64,000 nt of DNA from Pseudomonas sp. RIT-562 (GCF_026241895.1 NZ_JAPJIV010000006.1:62001-126000), one strand, 5' to 3'. Positions 17,298-26,778 are shown, counted from the stretch's first letter. Program-made: numbers and translations. Notes: generated from the sequence alone by a model not told the origin.

Positions 17298-17999
17298 ATG
17301 AGCACAACGCTGCGCCGTGTCGAGGTCGATTGCATTGCGGAGATCGTCTGGCAGCTGTGTGAATATCGCGGCAAACCAGAGGCCAGAGCTGCGGTCTTGC
17401 CGCTGGTCTCGCAGTTGGTTGGCGCAGAGTACGCGGCGTCGTTCATTTGGGATGAGCGGGCAAATCGTTCAACACGCCGTTGTTCGGTCAACATCGATGA
17501 TCGGTGGCTTGATGCCTACGACAGCTACTTCCATGAGATCGACTTGGTTACGCCGGTATTGCGCTCCGTAGCACTAGCCACCCGCGTGGATCGAGTCATC
17601 CAGCGCAGCCATCTAGTGCACAGCGAATTTTATCGCGACTTTCTGCAGCCTGCGGGCATGCACCACGGGATCAACGTCTATTTCACTGATCAGGGGCGCG
17701 ACCTCGGCGATTTCCGCCTGTGGCGCAGCCCCAACGATCGCCCTTTCGCCGAGCGTGAAGAGTGCATTCTCAATGAGTTGACCCCCTACTTTGTGAAGTC
17801 ACTCGCGATGGGCTCCGCCTGCCAGGCAAAACTCTCCAAACGTGAGTCTGACGTGGCGAGGCTGGTCGCCAGCGGTGCGAGCGACAAGGAGGTTGCCCGT
17901 CAACTGGGTATTGCCTTCACGACTGTACGTACCCACCTGAACAGTGCAATGGACAAACTTGACTGCGCTAACCGTACGCAACTGTCCCGCTATTTTTGA
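17298..17999 (+). CDS. LuxR-family transcriptional regulator
   Basis: 233 residues. The C-terminal GerE/LuxR helix-turn-helix is clear: LSKRESDVARLVASGASDKE, VARQLGIAFTTVRTHL and LDCANRTQL. The N-terminal 160 residues look like a GAF-type sensor and lack the usual acyl-homoserine-lactone signature, so the ligand is unknown. The ATG at 17298 has GAAGAGGCAACGTCT before it. It lies between the divergent permease and the codirectional amidase and probably controls both. Confidence 0.85.
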   Translation: MSTTLRRVEVDCIAEIVWQLCEYRGKPEARAAVLPLVSQLVGAEYAASFIWDERANRSTRRCSVNIDDRWLDAYDSYFHEIDLVTPVLRSVALATRVDRVIQRSHLVHSEFYRDFLQPAGMHHGINVYFTDQGRDLGDFRLWRSPNDRPFAEREECILNELTPYFVKSLAMGSACQAKLSKRESDVARLVASGASDKEVARQLGIAFTTVRTHLNSAMDKLDCANRTQLSRYF

Positions 18000-18089
18000 C
18001 ATAACCGCACGGCCTCCTCAATTTTGAGGAGAGGCACCGAGCGCCAAGCTCGTTAAGTTAATTCGCACGGCACCTTCGCCGATGAATTC

Positions 18090-19607
18090 ATGAGACGGGC
18101 CATGCAAGACTCTAAATCGATTAAAGGTGCCTTGGCGTCGGCAGAGGCCAGCACAATTTCGTTTGCGCCAGCAGACGATGCGCTGCACGAACTGACGGTT
18201 ATCGATGCTGCCGCACGGGTAAGCTGTGGAACTGTCACCAGTCGCCAACTGGTCGAGACCTGTCTGCGGCGAATCAGCACCCACTCGCACCTCAACGCAT
18301 TTATTTCTGTCGACGCCCAGAGCGCGCTCGCCAAAGCAGATGCTTACGACCAACGAATCGCCGCAGGTGAAGCCTGCCTGCCGTTAGGTGGCGTACCTCT
18401 TGCGATCAAGGACAATATTGCGGTCAAGGGCTTCAATACCACCGCCGGAACGCCCGCACTCAAGCATCACTACGCGGCCCGTAATGCCGCAATAATCGAT
18501 CGACTGGAGGCGGCAGGCGCGATCGTCATTGGCAAGGCAAACATGCATGAGCTGGCGTACGGAACGTCGGGCTACAACACGGCCTACCATGTGCCCGGCA
18601 TCGTGGGCGTGCGCAATGCCTATCATCCCGATTACATAGCGGGTGGTTCATCCTCCGGAAGTGCCAGCGCAGTGGGAGCCCGGCTAGTGCCGGCAGCACT
18701 GGGGACGGACACGGGCGGGTCGATGCGCCTGCCCTGCGCGCTTAACGGCTGCGTAGGCTTTCGCCCCAGCATGGGCCGTTACAGCACAGACGGTGTAGTC
18801 CCGGTATCGCCGACACGCGACACCCCAGGGCCGATGGCGCGCTGCGTGGAGGACGTGATTGTGCTCGATCAGATAATCACCGGCCTGCCACCGGCCCCCG
18901 TCCCCGCGCTTCAGGACATTCGATTGGGCAGGGTCGAGGAGTTTTGGACGGAGCTTTCGCCGGATGTAGCGTTCCGGGCCACAGAGGCTCTGACTCAACT
19001 GAAGCGAGCCGGCGTAACAATCGTTACGGTGTCCCTTCCGGAGATACTGGCGCTTAACGCAAAAGTCAGCATGCCGGTTGTGCTCTATGAGACATTCGAT
19101 GCGCTGCAAGACTATCTGCAGCGCAGTGGCGCCGGCGTAACGCTTTCTAACCTGGTTGCAGAAATTTCCAGCACAGACGTCAAAGCGATTTTCGAACAGT
19201 TCATCTTGCCGAGGAAAGCGCCGGGCGGGAACGGGGACCTGGAAGACCTGGCTCCGGCCTATCGCTGGGCCATCGAGACTGGGCGTGCGCAGATGATTGC
19301 CGACTACCAGGCATTGATGAAGACACACCACTTGGACGCACTGGTATTTCCGACCACTCCAGATCTCGCCCTACCCAGCTCATTGGAAGCGACCAGCTTT
19401 GCTGCGTTCGCCCGCATGATCCGCAATACCGACCCTGGTGCAAACGCCGGGCTCCCCGGGATCAGCCTGCCCATCGGGCTCGCCGGCACGCCGTCCCTGC
19501 CCGTCGGCCTGGAAATCGACGGACTGCCCAACAGTGACGATCAGCTACTGGCTATCGCGCAGGCGCTGCAAAACGTTTTCGGTCGGGAAACGGCGCCAGC
19601 TGATTAA
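18090..19607 (+). CDS. Amidase-signature family hydrolase
   Basis: 505 residues. The catalytic Ser-cisSer-Lys triad is complete: Lys in LAIKDNIAVKG, cis-Ser in GGSSSGSASAV and nucleophile Ser in GTDTGGSMRLPC. It cleaves an amide (for example an arylacetamide such as mandelamide or indoleacetamide), releasing ammonia; the substrate is not determined by these motifs. Start is uncertain: ATG 18090 or ATG 18102, neither with a strong ribosome site. It begins 90 bp after the LuxR gene on the same strand. Confidence 0.9.
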   Translation: MRRAMQDSKSIKGALASAEASTISFAPADDALHELTVIDAAARVSCGTVTSRQLVETCLRRISTHSHLNAFISVDAQSALAKADAYDQRIAAGEACLPLGGVPLAIKDNIAVKGFNTTAGTPALKHHYAARNAAIIDRLEAAGAIVIGKANMHELAYGTSGYNTAYHVPGIVGVRNAYHPDYIAGGSSSGSASAVGARLVPAALGTDTGGSMRLPCALNGCVGFRPSMGRYSTDGVVPVSPTRDTPGPMARCVEDVIVLDQIITGLPPAPVPALQDIRLGRVEEFWTELSPDVAFRATEALTQLKRAGVTIVTVSLPEILALNAKVSMPVVLYETFDALQDYLQRSGAGVTLSNLVAEISSTDVKAIFEQFILPRKAPGGNGDLEDLAPAYRWAIETGRAQMIADYQALMKTHHLDALVFPTTPDLALPSSLEATSFAAFARMIRNTDPGANAGLPGISLPIGLAGTPSLPVGLEIDGLPNSDDQLLAIAQALQNVFGRETAPAD

Positions 19608-20260
19608 TTCGAGACGACCATCTCAAGCGCATCAAGGCGAGCGAGCACTTTATGGATCTCGCCAACCACCTGCATCGTAGCGTCTTCGATCGATCCTTCA
19701 TTACGGCATAGAACCCAGCCTTGATCGGTAACCGCTCGTTCGAACGCTTTGGTGCAGGCGACATGCTCTTCGAGCTTGTGAATCACGGTACTACCCAGCC
19801 CGCGCTGTCGGGCTGCGGCCCTCGCCCATGAAACCTCAGGTGCAGTAACCACCCCGACGTGCAGGTCGGGAACTCGCACGTTTCGCTCAAGGTTCAGCTG
19901 CAAAATCTCGGCAAATGGGACCATCCGGCGAAATGCCGCATCAGAGGGGTACCAGCGATCGATCAGGATGATGCTGTCTTGTGGCTGCTTGGCCAGCACA
20001 TGCCGGGAGATCCAGGCACGGCTATCCGCCAGGCGCTCACACACCTGTAGCTCCAGGTCGCGGTCGGGATGTCTGACGAGCTTGTTCACCAGGGCCATGG
20101 TTTCGCCCCTGAACGGATCGCTTTTTTTCTCGCAAATCCGGATAACTTTTTTGTTGTCTGCCCTCAGTGCTTTTGTGACGGCCTCTAAAAGAGTGGTTTT
20201 GCCAGCGCCCTTGGGGCCATCCAGAGAAACAAACAGATGAACCCTATCGAAGATGGACAT
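19604..20260 (-). CDS. Thymidylate-kinase-like P-loop kinase
   Basis: 218 residues. P-loop GPKGAGKT at residues 15-22; DRWYPSDAAFRR matches the DR[YH] thymidylate kinase signature; the LID-like region is ARAAARQRGLG. It would phosphorylate a nucleoside monophosphate or similar compound, but only about half resembles true Tmk and the chromosome should have a separate tmk. Its ATG shares one base with the TAA of the Fic gene (TAATG), so the two are translationally coupled. The last bases overlap the convergent amidase stop by 4 bp. Confidence 0.8.
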   Translation of the reverse strand: MSIFDRVHLFVSLDGPKGAGKTTLLEAVTKALRADNKKVIRICEKKSDPFRGETMALVNKLVRHPDRDLELQVCERLADSRAWISRHVLAKQPQDSIILIDRWYPSDAAFRRMVPFAEILQLNLERNVRVPDLHVGVVTAPEVSWARAAARQRGLGSTVIHKLEEHVACTKAFERAVTDQGWVLCRNEGSIEDATMQVVGEIHKVLARLDALEMVVSN

Positions 20261-21768
20261 TAATCGCCGCCCTCAATGGGTTGTTTTTCCAACTCTCTCT
20301 GCCTGATGAGAGCTTGTGTGACCTGCTCAATGTAATCCAGTACCTCAGTCTGCACCGAATACTGGTACTGCTTGCGGCGGTTCTTGGAAATTATCCCATT
20401 GTTGCTCAAGCACATCATCACAAGGGTGGCCAAGTCGCTCCCGCGCACGTCGTAGGCGTCATTGACCGCACTCACTACCTTGTCGTAATTTTCAAGGAAT
20501 ATCGTTTCCTCACGAAGCTCAACTTCGAGTGCCCGCTGCGCCATTTCCAGAGTGAACCGAACCCCGGGAGTGGCATCCCAGTAGCGATAGATTGCGCAAT
20601 CACCGGTAAAGGTAAACGAGTACTGACCCTGATCGATCCACCGCACATCCCAAAACTCTCGCGCCGGGCGGGAGAACTGCTGCAGCGTTTCCAGGTACTG
20701 GCGTTCCTCGCGTTTCATGGCGACAGAGACGGGAAGCAACAAGCCATTATCCAGTGCACCGGCGCGGCATAGTGTCTGGTGGATCAGAAAACGCGATAGG
20801 CGGCCGTTCCCATCCATGAATGGATGAAGGAAAACGAAGCCGAACGAGATGATTCCTGCAGCGATCAAAGGATCGATGCGCGCTGGTGCGTCATTCCCCA
20901 GAGCCATGAGTTGTTCCATCAGCTCACGGCACAGATCTGGTCCGGGGGGGACATAAGTGACGCCCGCAGCGCCTTGCAAGCCACTGGCTAAATGATTCTG
21001 CTCATGACGAAACCCCGCGGCCATGTCAAAGGGATTCGAAATAGTCGCATTCTGCAGGTGGACTAGGTAGTCCTCACTCAGTGGAATACCCTCGTGGGCC
21101 TGGCGAAGCAATTTGATGAATTTGCGCGCTTTGTCTTCACTAGGTGACTCCTTCTCTATCGCAAACGAATCCTGGGTTTCATGCAAGTACGCCCATTGGA
21201 TAGCGCGATCCATCATCCCCGACGGCAGTCTTTGTATGAAGTCCTGTGCGCGGCCAAGAATATCGTGTTCGATGAGTGCGACAATCTCGGGAGTGCGCTC
21301 AACAGTGGCGCAATACGCGATCGTCCCGATGCCGTTGAATTCCACCCGCCAGCGAGAATTTCGCTCTCCCGCCATGGTCACGTACAGTTTTGGATCGAAC
21401 AAAGGGACGAACGCGCCTCGCACGGGCGAATGCTGGCGCAGTTCTTCACCGGTAAAGGCTTCGCGTAAATAGCAGGCTTTGCGGATGTAGATACCGTTGG
21501 GGGCTCGTTCCAGTTCTGCTTCCAGAGTCGCGGCAGGGATTCGCGGCAGCGCCTGGGCGAGAATGGCAAGGTTGATACCTTCATGCTTGAGCGCGAATAA
21601 TAGATGACCAAGCAGATCATCCGGGGCAGGTACTATATTTGAGGGTACGGCCAAGGTTTCCCCGATTCGCTGGATCCGGGTTACCGGCTGAACCTTTGCC
21701 GAGCGGGCCAAGGGGAAAGCGCAGAGCCGCAGAGAGTCCTGGAGCCAGGCATAACCAGCAGAGATCAT
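20260..21768 (-). CDS. Fic-domain protein (probable AMP/NMP transferase)
   Basis: 502 residues from ATG 21768, chosen because AAGGAT lies 8 bases upstream; GTG 21813 and ATG 21783 lack a ribosome site. The Fic core HPFMDGNGRLSR starts at His315 and keeps the catalytic His, the metal-binding Asp and both Gly/Arg of the anion hole, so it should be active. Such enzymes move AMP or another phosphate-containing group to protein hydroxyls. A possible winged-helix region lies near the C-terminus (DLATLVMMCLSNNGIISK). No separate antitoxin of the FicA/Phd type adjoins it; the partner is the TMK-like kinase. Confidence 0.85.
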   Translation of the reverse strand: MISAGYAWLQDSLRLCAFPLARSAKVQPVTRIQRIGETLAVPSNIVPAPDDLLGHLLFALKHEGINLAILAQALPRIPAATLEAELERAPNGIYIRKACYLREAFTGEELRQHSPVRGAFVPLFDPKLYVTMAGERNSRWRVEFNGIGTIAYCATVERTPEIVALIEHDILGRAQDFIQRLPSGMMDRAIQWAYLHETQDSFAIEKESPSEDKARKFIKLLRQAHEGIPLSEDYLVHLQNATISNPFDMAAGFRHEQNHLASGLQGAAGVTYVPPGPDLCRELMEQLMALGNDAPARIDPLIAAGIISFGFVFLHPFMDGNGRLSRFLIHQTLCRAGALDNGLLLPVSVAMKREERQYLETLQQFSRPAREFWDVRWIDQGQYSFTFTGDCAIYRYWDATPGVRFTLEMAQRALEVELREETIFLENYDKVVSAVNDAYDVRGSDLATLVMMCLSNNGIISKNRRKQYQYSVQTEVLDYIEQVTQALIRQRELEKQPIEGGD

Positions 21769-21982
21769 GGGTAAATCCTTCATTTTTTGGTTTTGGCGCG
21801 CAATTTTCTTCACCGCACCAAGAAAATCTTAACTTTAGGCGATTATCCTGATTTTTTCTTAACTGACCAGCAAGAATGGCTGAATCAGGCTCTCACTACG
21901 ATTGAGCTCGTTTCGACTACAATTTTTTGCCTGCAGGGTCGTTCAACAAAGATCCGCCCATTTTTCCATCGGAGCATCAACC

Positions 21983-22459
21983 ATGGCTGATTCCGAAACC
22001 CGTCCCCCGCTCCCTCCGTTCACCCGAGAGACAGCGCTGCTGAAGGTTCGCCTGGCCGAGGATGGCTGGAACAGCCGCGATGCGCAGAAAGTTTCCCTGG
22101 CCTATACCCCGGATACTCAATGGCGCAATCGAGTCGACTTCGCCAGCAACCGGGATGAAGCCGCGGCTTTCCTTACGCGTAAATGGAACAAGGAGCTGGA
22201 ATATCGCCTGATCAAGGAGCTATGGGCGTTCACCGATAATCGAATTGCCGTGCGCTACGCCTACGAGTGGCACGACGATTCGGGGAACTGGTTCCGCTCC
22301 TACGGCAACGAGAACTGGGAATTCGCCGACAACGGCTTGATGGCGCATAGATTTGCCTGCATCAACGACATGCCGATCAAGGAATCGGAGCGCAAATTCC
22401 GTTGGCCGCTGGGGCGCCGGCCTGATGATCATCCTGGGCTGTCGGACCTGGGACTGTAG
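21983..22459 (+). CDS. DUF1348 (NTF2-like) family protein
   Basis: 158 residues from ATG 21983 with CGGAG upstream. It matches the DUF1348/nuclear transport factor 2-like family: [46 protein letters not shown]-like [13 protein letters not shown] and NENWEF. The cone-shaped fold binds small ligands, but the function is not known. It stands alone, divergent from the Fic gene and convergent with azlD. Confidence 0.88.
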   Translation: MADSETRPPLPPFTRETALLKVRLAEDGWNSRDAQKVSLAYTPDTQWRNRVDFASNRDEAAAFLTRKWNKELEYRLIKELWAFTDNRIAVRYAYEWHDDSGNWFRSYGNENWEFADNGLMAHRFACINDMPIKESERKFRWPLGRRPDDHPGLSDLGL

Positions 22460-22481
22460 CGGCGCCACCCTCCAACAAAAT

Positions 22482-22808
22482 CTACGCCCCCATCATCTTG
22501 AGTCCCCACAGCACGGCCATGCCTGCAGCCAATGTCAGCACCGTGCTGCGGGTTTTCCAGGCGATCCAGGCGGCAATCAAGGCCGCCGGAATCTGTGGGT
22601 TCTGCCAGACAAAATCACCCTGGCCACCGGGATACACCACGGCGGGCAAGACCAGCGACGCCAGCACGCTGGCAGGGACATACGCCAGGGCGCGACTCAG
22701 CAACGGAGGAATTCGCCAGCGGCCATACAGCTCGACGAAGGACAGTCGCATGATAAACGTCCCCAGGCCGACAGCCAGGAACATCCCCCACAAGGCCAGA
22801 TCACTCAT
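22482..22808 (-). CDS. azlD: AzlD-family small subunit of a branched-chain amino acid exporter
   Basis: 108 residues from ATG 22808, which has GGGGGTGAACGCT before it. Four hydrophobic segments and the family pattern GLGTFIMRLSF near the N-terminus. Together with AzlC it forms an inner-membrane exporter of branched-chain amino acids or analogues. The start overlaps the azlC stop by 8 bp (ATGAGTGA). Confidence 0.87.
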   Translation of the reverse strand: MSDLALWGMFLAVGLGTFIMRLSFVELYGRWRIPPLLSRALAYVPASVLASLVLPAVVYPGGQGDFVWQNPQIPAALIAAWIAWKTRSTVLTLAAGMAVLWGLKMMGA

Positions 22809-23529
22809 AGCGTTCACCCCCGGACTTCATCAGTCTTTTCGCGCGAATGCTTTCGATCAGCACCCCAGCGGCGACTCCGCCAATGGAAGCCGTGACCAAC
22901 CCCAGGTTGTAAGGCAAGTTCACCGCCAACACCGCAATCAGCCCTCCTGCGGTCGCGGCCCCCAGCGTCGCCGCGCTGCGCACGTTGGGCACCAGAAGCG
23001 CGAGGAATGACAACGGCACGGCAAAGCTCAGCGACCACGTCTGCGGGATGCTTGCGCCCAGGTACACGCCGGCCAACACCGACAGTTGCCAGGTAAGCCA
23101 CATGGCGACAGCCGTACCGGCGTAAAAATGCGGGGCAAATCGACCCAGTTCTCCGGATGAGAACTTGAGGCTGCACAAGGCATAGGATTGGTCCGACAGC
23201 ATGTACGACACCGGCCACGTCCAGCGACGCGGCAAGTGGTGCAGGTAGGGCGCCAGCGATGCGCTGTACATGATGAAGCGCAGGTTGATGATCAAGGCGG
23301 TGGCGATAATCGCCGCCGGCAGGGCGCCGTTTTGCAGGAGCTGCAGTGCCACCAGCTGGGCTGACCCCGAGTAGAACAGCAATGTCATGCCAATGCTCAT
23401 GCCGGGCGACATGCCCATTTCAATCGCCATGACCCCTGTCACCAGGCCAAATGGAATGACGCCCGGGGTCAGGGGGATGAGCGTTCTTACACCCTGCACA
23501 AACGCTTCGGTTCCTGTTCGGTATGTCAT
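22801..23529 (-). CDS. azlC: AzlC-family large subunit of a branched-chain amino acid exporter
   Basis: 242 residues, five or more hydrophobic segments. Family features include IPLTPGVIPFGLVTGVMA near the N-terminus and NLRFIMYSASLAPYL in the middle. It is first of the azlCD pair. A regulator normally precedes azlC; only a short C-terminal remnant remains upstream (23571-23665). Confidence 0.9.
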   Translation of the reverse strand: MTYRTGTEAFVQGVRTLIPLTPGVIPFGLVTGVMAIEMGMSPGMSIGMTLLFYSGSAQLVALQLLQNGALPAAIIATALIINLRFIMYSASLAPYLHHLPRRWTWPVSYMLSDQSYALCSLKFSSGELGRFAPHFYAGTAVAMWLTWQLSVLAGVYLGASIPQTWSLSFAVPLSFLALLVPNVRSAATLGAATAGGLIAVLAVNLPYNLGLVTASIGGVAAGVLIESIRAKRLMKSGGERYE

Positions 23530-23570
23530 GTCGGCTCGGGTGCGTGTCAGAAGAAGTATGTTCAGTGCGA

Positions 23571-23665
23571 TCAGGCTAGCTGAAAGCCATGGCGCAGCGG
23601 GTCCTTGTCATCGAACTGCTCAGCGACTTCTTGGGCAAAAAGAGGGAGCGTCGCTATTAGAAATG
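23571..23665 (-). pseudogene. C-terminal remnant upstream of azlC
   Basis: The leftward frame ending with TGA at 23571-23573 encodes LPLFAQEVAEQFDDKDPLRH then GFQLA. It reads like the end of a real soluble protein and lies where a regulator of azlCD is often found, but no start exists and the frame loses sense beyond 23665. The family cannot be named from this length. Confidence 0.35.
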
Positions 23666-23797
23666 AACATGGCCGTTTTTCAGGCTGGTATTTCTAATCA
23701 TTCGCTAATAACGCTTATTACCAAGCCTATCGCGACATTAACCGGTTGGCCAGCTGCGTCACGGCGGCTCGCGTTGCGAGACCGATTACGCGAACTG

Positions 23798-23909
23798 GGG
23801 CCGCTGCGCGCCCCAACGCAGGCTTCGCCAGCTGCTACAAAAATCAATGGCGCGGACCCTTGTAGCAGCTGCCGAAGGCTGCGTTCGCGTGCGCAGCAGG
23901 CGCTATTCC
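23798..23909. repeat. REPIN (pair of inverted REP sequences)
   Basis: Inverted REPs GCAGGCTTCGCCAGCTGCTAC and GTAGCAGCTGCCGAAGGCTGCG (each slightly imperfect) flank a short loop. This is the same family as the tandem array at 39600-40116. It is inserted at the decayed end of the acyl-CoA dehydrogenase remnant. Confidence 0.8.
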
Positions 23910-23936
23910 ACACAACTGTATTTCGGCATTGAAACC

Positions 23937-24165
23937 CTGCCAGCAGCACGTAGCGGGTGCCGCCTTCCAGCAAGGCGCGATTTTTGACCGACGGCAGGTC
24001 GGAGCCGGTATTGGGCTCGGTCATGGCCACCGCGCCAATGGCCTCGCCTGCCGCCATTCTCGGCAGCCAGGTCTACTTTTGCAGCTCATTGCCGAAGTTC
24101 ACCAGGTAGCCGGCAACGATGTCATTGTTCGCCTGACAATGCGCAGCGTTATCAGGTTCTACGCT
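23937..24165 (-). pseudogene. Acyl-CoA dehydrogenase fragment
   Basis: The leftward frame encodes NDIVAGYLVNFGNELQK, an in-frame TAG, then TWLPRMAAGEAIGAVAMTEP and NTGSDLPSVK. The AMTEPNTGSDL stretch is the FAD-binding signature of acyl-CoA dehydrogenases. Both ends of the protein are missing and a stop interrupts it, so this is a dead fragment. A REPIN abuts its 3' side. Confidence 0.8.
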
Positions 24166-24254
24166 CGCTCATGCAGGGTTTAGCTGACTGACCGCTAGTG
24201 CGTCCGAGTGAATAAGGCTGGTTGCCCGGCACACAGTCGCGGCTGCTGGGGTAG

Positions 24255-25325
24255 TCATTGATTTCGAATGTTGTTCCGGGCGTCGCCTGGGTATGGAGGA
24301 GGCGTAGGGTGGTTGGTATAAGGGGGAAGCGGGCCAGCGGTTGCTTGGGCCAAAACCATGATTCTGTTACGAGCTATAATGCGAGTTTCTCGCGTCAACT
24401 CAGCGAGAGTTAACCTCCACAGATCGGCTCTAGCACGAGCTGTCTCAGTCAAATATTCATCAAAGTACAAAACATTGATTGCATTATCTTCATGTCTGCC
24501 CAGTTCTTTCGCATACCCACGATGGACATCTAGGAAGAAATCCACAGTGGTCGACGTATTAATACTGTGTTGATAGTTCTTCAGGCTCTTTTCTGATTTG
24601 TTCGCCATTAATGTTACGACCTCACTGAATAAATAAGTCCTAGGGTCCTCACCTGTCTGAGATGCCATCGCCTTTATTCCTTTAGTGCCCCCCAGTTTGA
24701 CGCTCACTTCATTAACTGCCATAGAAAAATCACTAAAACTGTTATATGATTCTAGTCTTCCAGTCTTGGCCACTAACTTGCTGAAAGCTTTTATTAGATG
24801 CCCCGTTGGATCCACCCTGTTGACTGGATCTCCTCCACAGTACGCATAAGCATTCACCCCCCCCTTCCCGAACGGACTCCAACTGTCCGGGCTGTTAAAC
24901 CGCATCAACACGGGGTTGAATTGTCGATAGCCATTACCCAAATGATAATGCCCTGTCACCGGATCCGCCGGTTCGCCGTTGAAGCCGAGCAGGCTGAGCA
25001 AGCCGTTTCCCTGGGAACGGTGGCCGTAAGGCGCATAAGCGAGGGAACGCGGCGACGTTGCATCCAGCGCGCTCAACACCGAGCGTTGCTGATCAGTGCT
25101 GAGCACGGTTGTCTCTAACGTGCCGCCCTGGCGCTGTTGTTGCGCCAACAGTTGATCGCCATGTTGGAAGACTGAATGCTGCACCGAGCCCTGGATTTCG
25201 GTGGTCAGGCGGCTTTCCTGATAGAAGCGTTGGGTGCTTGCCAGCTCCGCTGGCGTGCAAACGGCCAGGCGATCCAGCGCGTCGTAGTGGTAGCAGCAGA
25301 GCGGCGTTTCACGAGTTGTTCGCAT
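24255..25325 (-). CDS. Orphan RHS-core protein with a variable C-terminal domain
   Basis: 356 residues. Residues 1-176 are the RHS-repeat-associated core found in many Pseudomonas orphan proteins, ending HLGNGYRQFNPVLMRF, DSWSPFGKGG, then DPVNRVDPTGH. From residue 177 the sequence changes to an unrecognised, AT-richer region of about 180 residues ending in a Pro-rich tail. This is the layout of polymorphic toxins, where the tip after DPTGH is exchanged. There is no upstream RHS shell, no signal peptide and no obvious immunity gene downstream, so activity as a toxin is only inferred. The ATG at 25325 has no clear ribosome site. Confidence 0.75.
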   Translation of the reverse strand: MRTTRETPLCCYHYDALDRLAVCTPAELASTQRFYQESRLTTEIQGSVQHSVFQHGDQLLAQQQRQGGTLETTVLSTDQQRSVLSALDATSPRSLAYAPYGHRSQGNGLLSLLGFNGEPADPVTGHYHLGNGYRQFNPVLMRFNSPDSWSPFGKGGVNAYAYCGGDPVNRVDPTGHLIKAFSKLVAKTGRLESYNSFSDFSMAVNEVSVKLGGTKGIKAMASQTGEDPRTYLFSEVVTLMANKSEKSLKNYQHSINTSTTVDFFLDVHRGYAKELGRHEDNAINVLYFDEYLTETARARADLWRLTLAELTRETRIIARNRIMVLAQATAGPLPPYTNHPTPPPYPGDARNNIRNQ

Positions 25326-25487
25326 TAAGGGGCTCGCAGGAAGGTCTGTGGTTTCAGGTCCCTACTCTCGCTTAATTGACCAGCGCTGCCCACTAGCAGA
25401 ACTGATAGTGCTGTCGCTTGAATTTGCGACATGGAGTTTGCTGCTGTTGATGGCATTTGCTGCGACACAGGCGCCCTTCCCTTTGCG

Positions 25488-26309
25488 CTAGTCTGTGCTG
25501 TCACCCAGTACAGTGGGCGTCGCAGCCGTGCCGGCCAGCAGGCCGCCGTCGATGTTGAGCTCACTGCCGGTCATGTACGTCGCTTCATCCGAGGCCAGTA
25601 GCAGTGCCAGCGCCGCCACCTCTTCGGGCATCCCGAACCTTTGCATTGGAGTGTCTCGAACCAGTGCCGCCATTCGTTCCTGACGGTCCTCGCCAGTGCC
25701 CAACATCGGCTCCCACATGGGTGTAAGGATGGCCGCTGGATGAATCGAGTTGCACCGGACTTTGAGTCCTTGCTCTGCGCAGTACAGTGCCACCGTCTTG
25801 GTGTGATTACGCACTGCGGCCTTGGACGACGCATAGGCCGCGGCGCCTGGAATGCCAACCAGGCCCGATCGAGAGGAGATGTTGATAATCGAGCCCGTGC
25901 CGTGATGGCGCATGGCGCGAATGGCGTACTTGCAACCCAGGAATACACCGTCAAGATTGGTCTGATGCACGGCGTGCCAGTCCTCCAGGCGCGCATGCTC
26001 CGGGTCATGCGGCACGGCGCCGTGCTCAAATCCGGTGATGCCCGCATTGTTCACCAGTACGTCAAGCCTGCCGTGCTCCTTGAGGATTTGCGCCGTCACT
26101 CGTTGCCAATCATCTTCGCGCCGTACATCAAGGCGCAGATAGCGGGCGCGATCACCGAGTGAGTCGGCAACGGATCTGCCGAGCTCATCGTTGATATCAG
26201 TGACGTAGACAAAACAATCCTCCTGCGCAAAGAGTCGCGCAATTGCTGCGCCAATCCCTTGGGCGGCCCCGGTCACGATCGCGATTCTGGATGTGAGTTT
26301 ACTGGCCAT
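25488..26309 (-). CDS. Short-chain dehydrogenase/reductase
   Basis: 273 residues. Classical SDR: cofactor motif TGAAQGIG at residues 14-21, an Asp after strand 2 (VTDIND) favouring NAD, NNAGI at about 87, and catalytic Ser-Tyr-Lys in [20 protein letters not shown]. The C-terminal [12 protein letters not shown] is typical. It oxidises or reduces an alcohol or ketone; the substrate is unknown. It is monocistronic, and the region 25326-25487 after it has no gene. Confidence 0.9.
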   Translation of the reverse strand: MASKLTSRIAIVTGAAQGIGAAIARLFAQEDCFVYVTDINDELGRSVADSLGDRARYLRLDVRREDDWQRVTAQILKEHGRLDVLVNNAGITGFEHGAVPHDPEHARLEDWHAVHQTNLDGVFLGCKYAIRAMRHHGTGSIINISSRSGLVGIPGAAAYASSKAAVRNHTKTVALYCAEQGLKVRCNSIHPAAILTPMWEPMLGTGEDRQERMAALVRDTPMQRFGMPEEVAALALLLASDEATYMTGSELNIDGGLLAGTAATPTVLGDSTD

Positions 26310-26468
26310 GGTTGATGCAACAACTCCGTTGATTTCATGCGCATGAAGCGTGAAGCACTGCCCCGACTACCGGGGTTGGCTGGCAATGCGACCCCGAGTA
26401 TAGACTGCCTCGGTAAACCGCCAGCGGGCGAAGTGTTCAGCGCATCCACGCACGCTGGAGGCGGGAGG

Positions 26469-26654
26469 TTAGATCAGCTTTGACACCATGGCGACGATGA
26501 AAAAGGTCGTAAGGGCGAATGCAGCACCGATGCTGAAAGGCAACAGGGAGGCCCGGGCCGCAGTTGGGGTAGGCCTGCTCATTTCTTCTGCCAGAGCAGC
26601 TACCTCTCGATGTAACTGTTCAATGCTGGCTTGATGCGTAGGTTTTGAGGGCAT
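26469..26654 (-). CDS. Small single-pass membrane protein
   Basis: 61 residues from ATG 26654, preceded by AGGAAGAGACACC. An N-terminal helix (ASIEQLHREVAALAEEM) is followed by one membrane segment (FSIGAAFALTTFFIVAMVS). I do not recognise the family. It resembles the frameshifted small protein upstream in layout: charged helix, then one membrane span. Confidence 0.65.
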   Translation of the reverse strand: MPSKPTHQASIEQLHREVAALAEEMSRPTPTAARASLLPFSIGAAFALTTFFIVAMVSKLI

Positions 26655-26778
26655 GGTGTCTCTTCCTTTTTGGGCCACGCTTAATCCTTTTGCGTGGATC
26701 TGTGTCAGGCAACCTAGGCTTCGAAACAAAAAAACTCAAGCTTCGTCGATGTACGACCGTACTGCCGTGAACTGTCAC

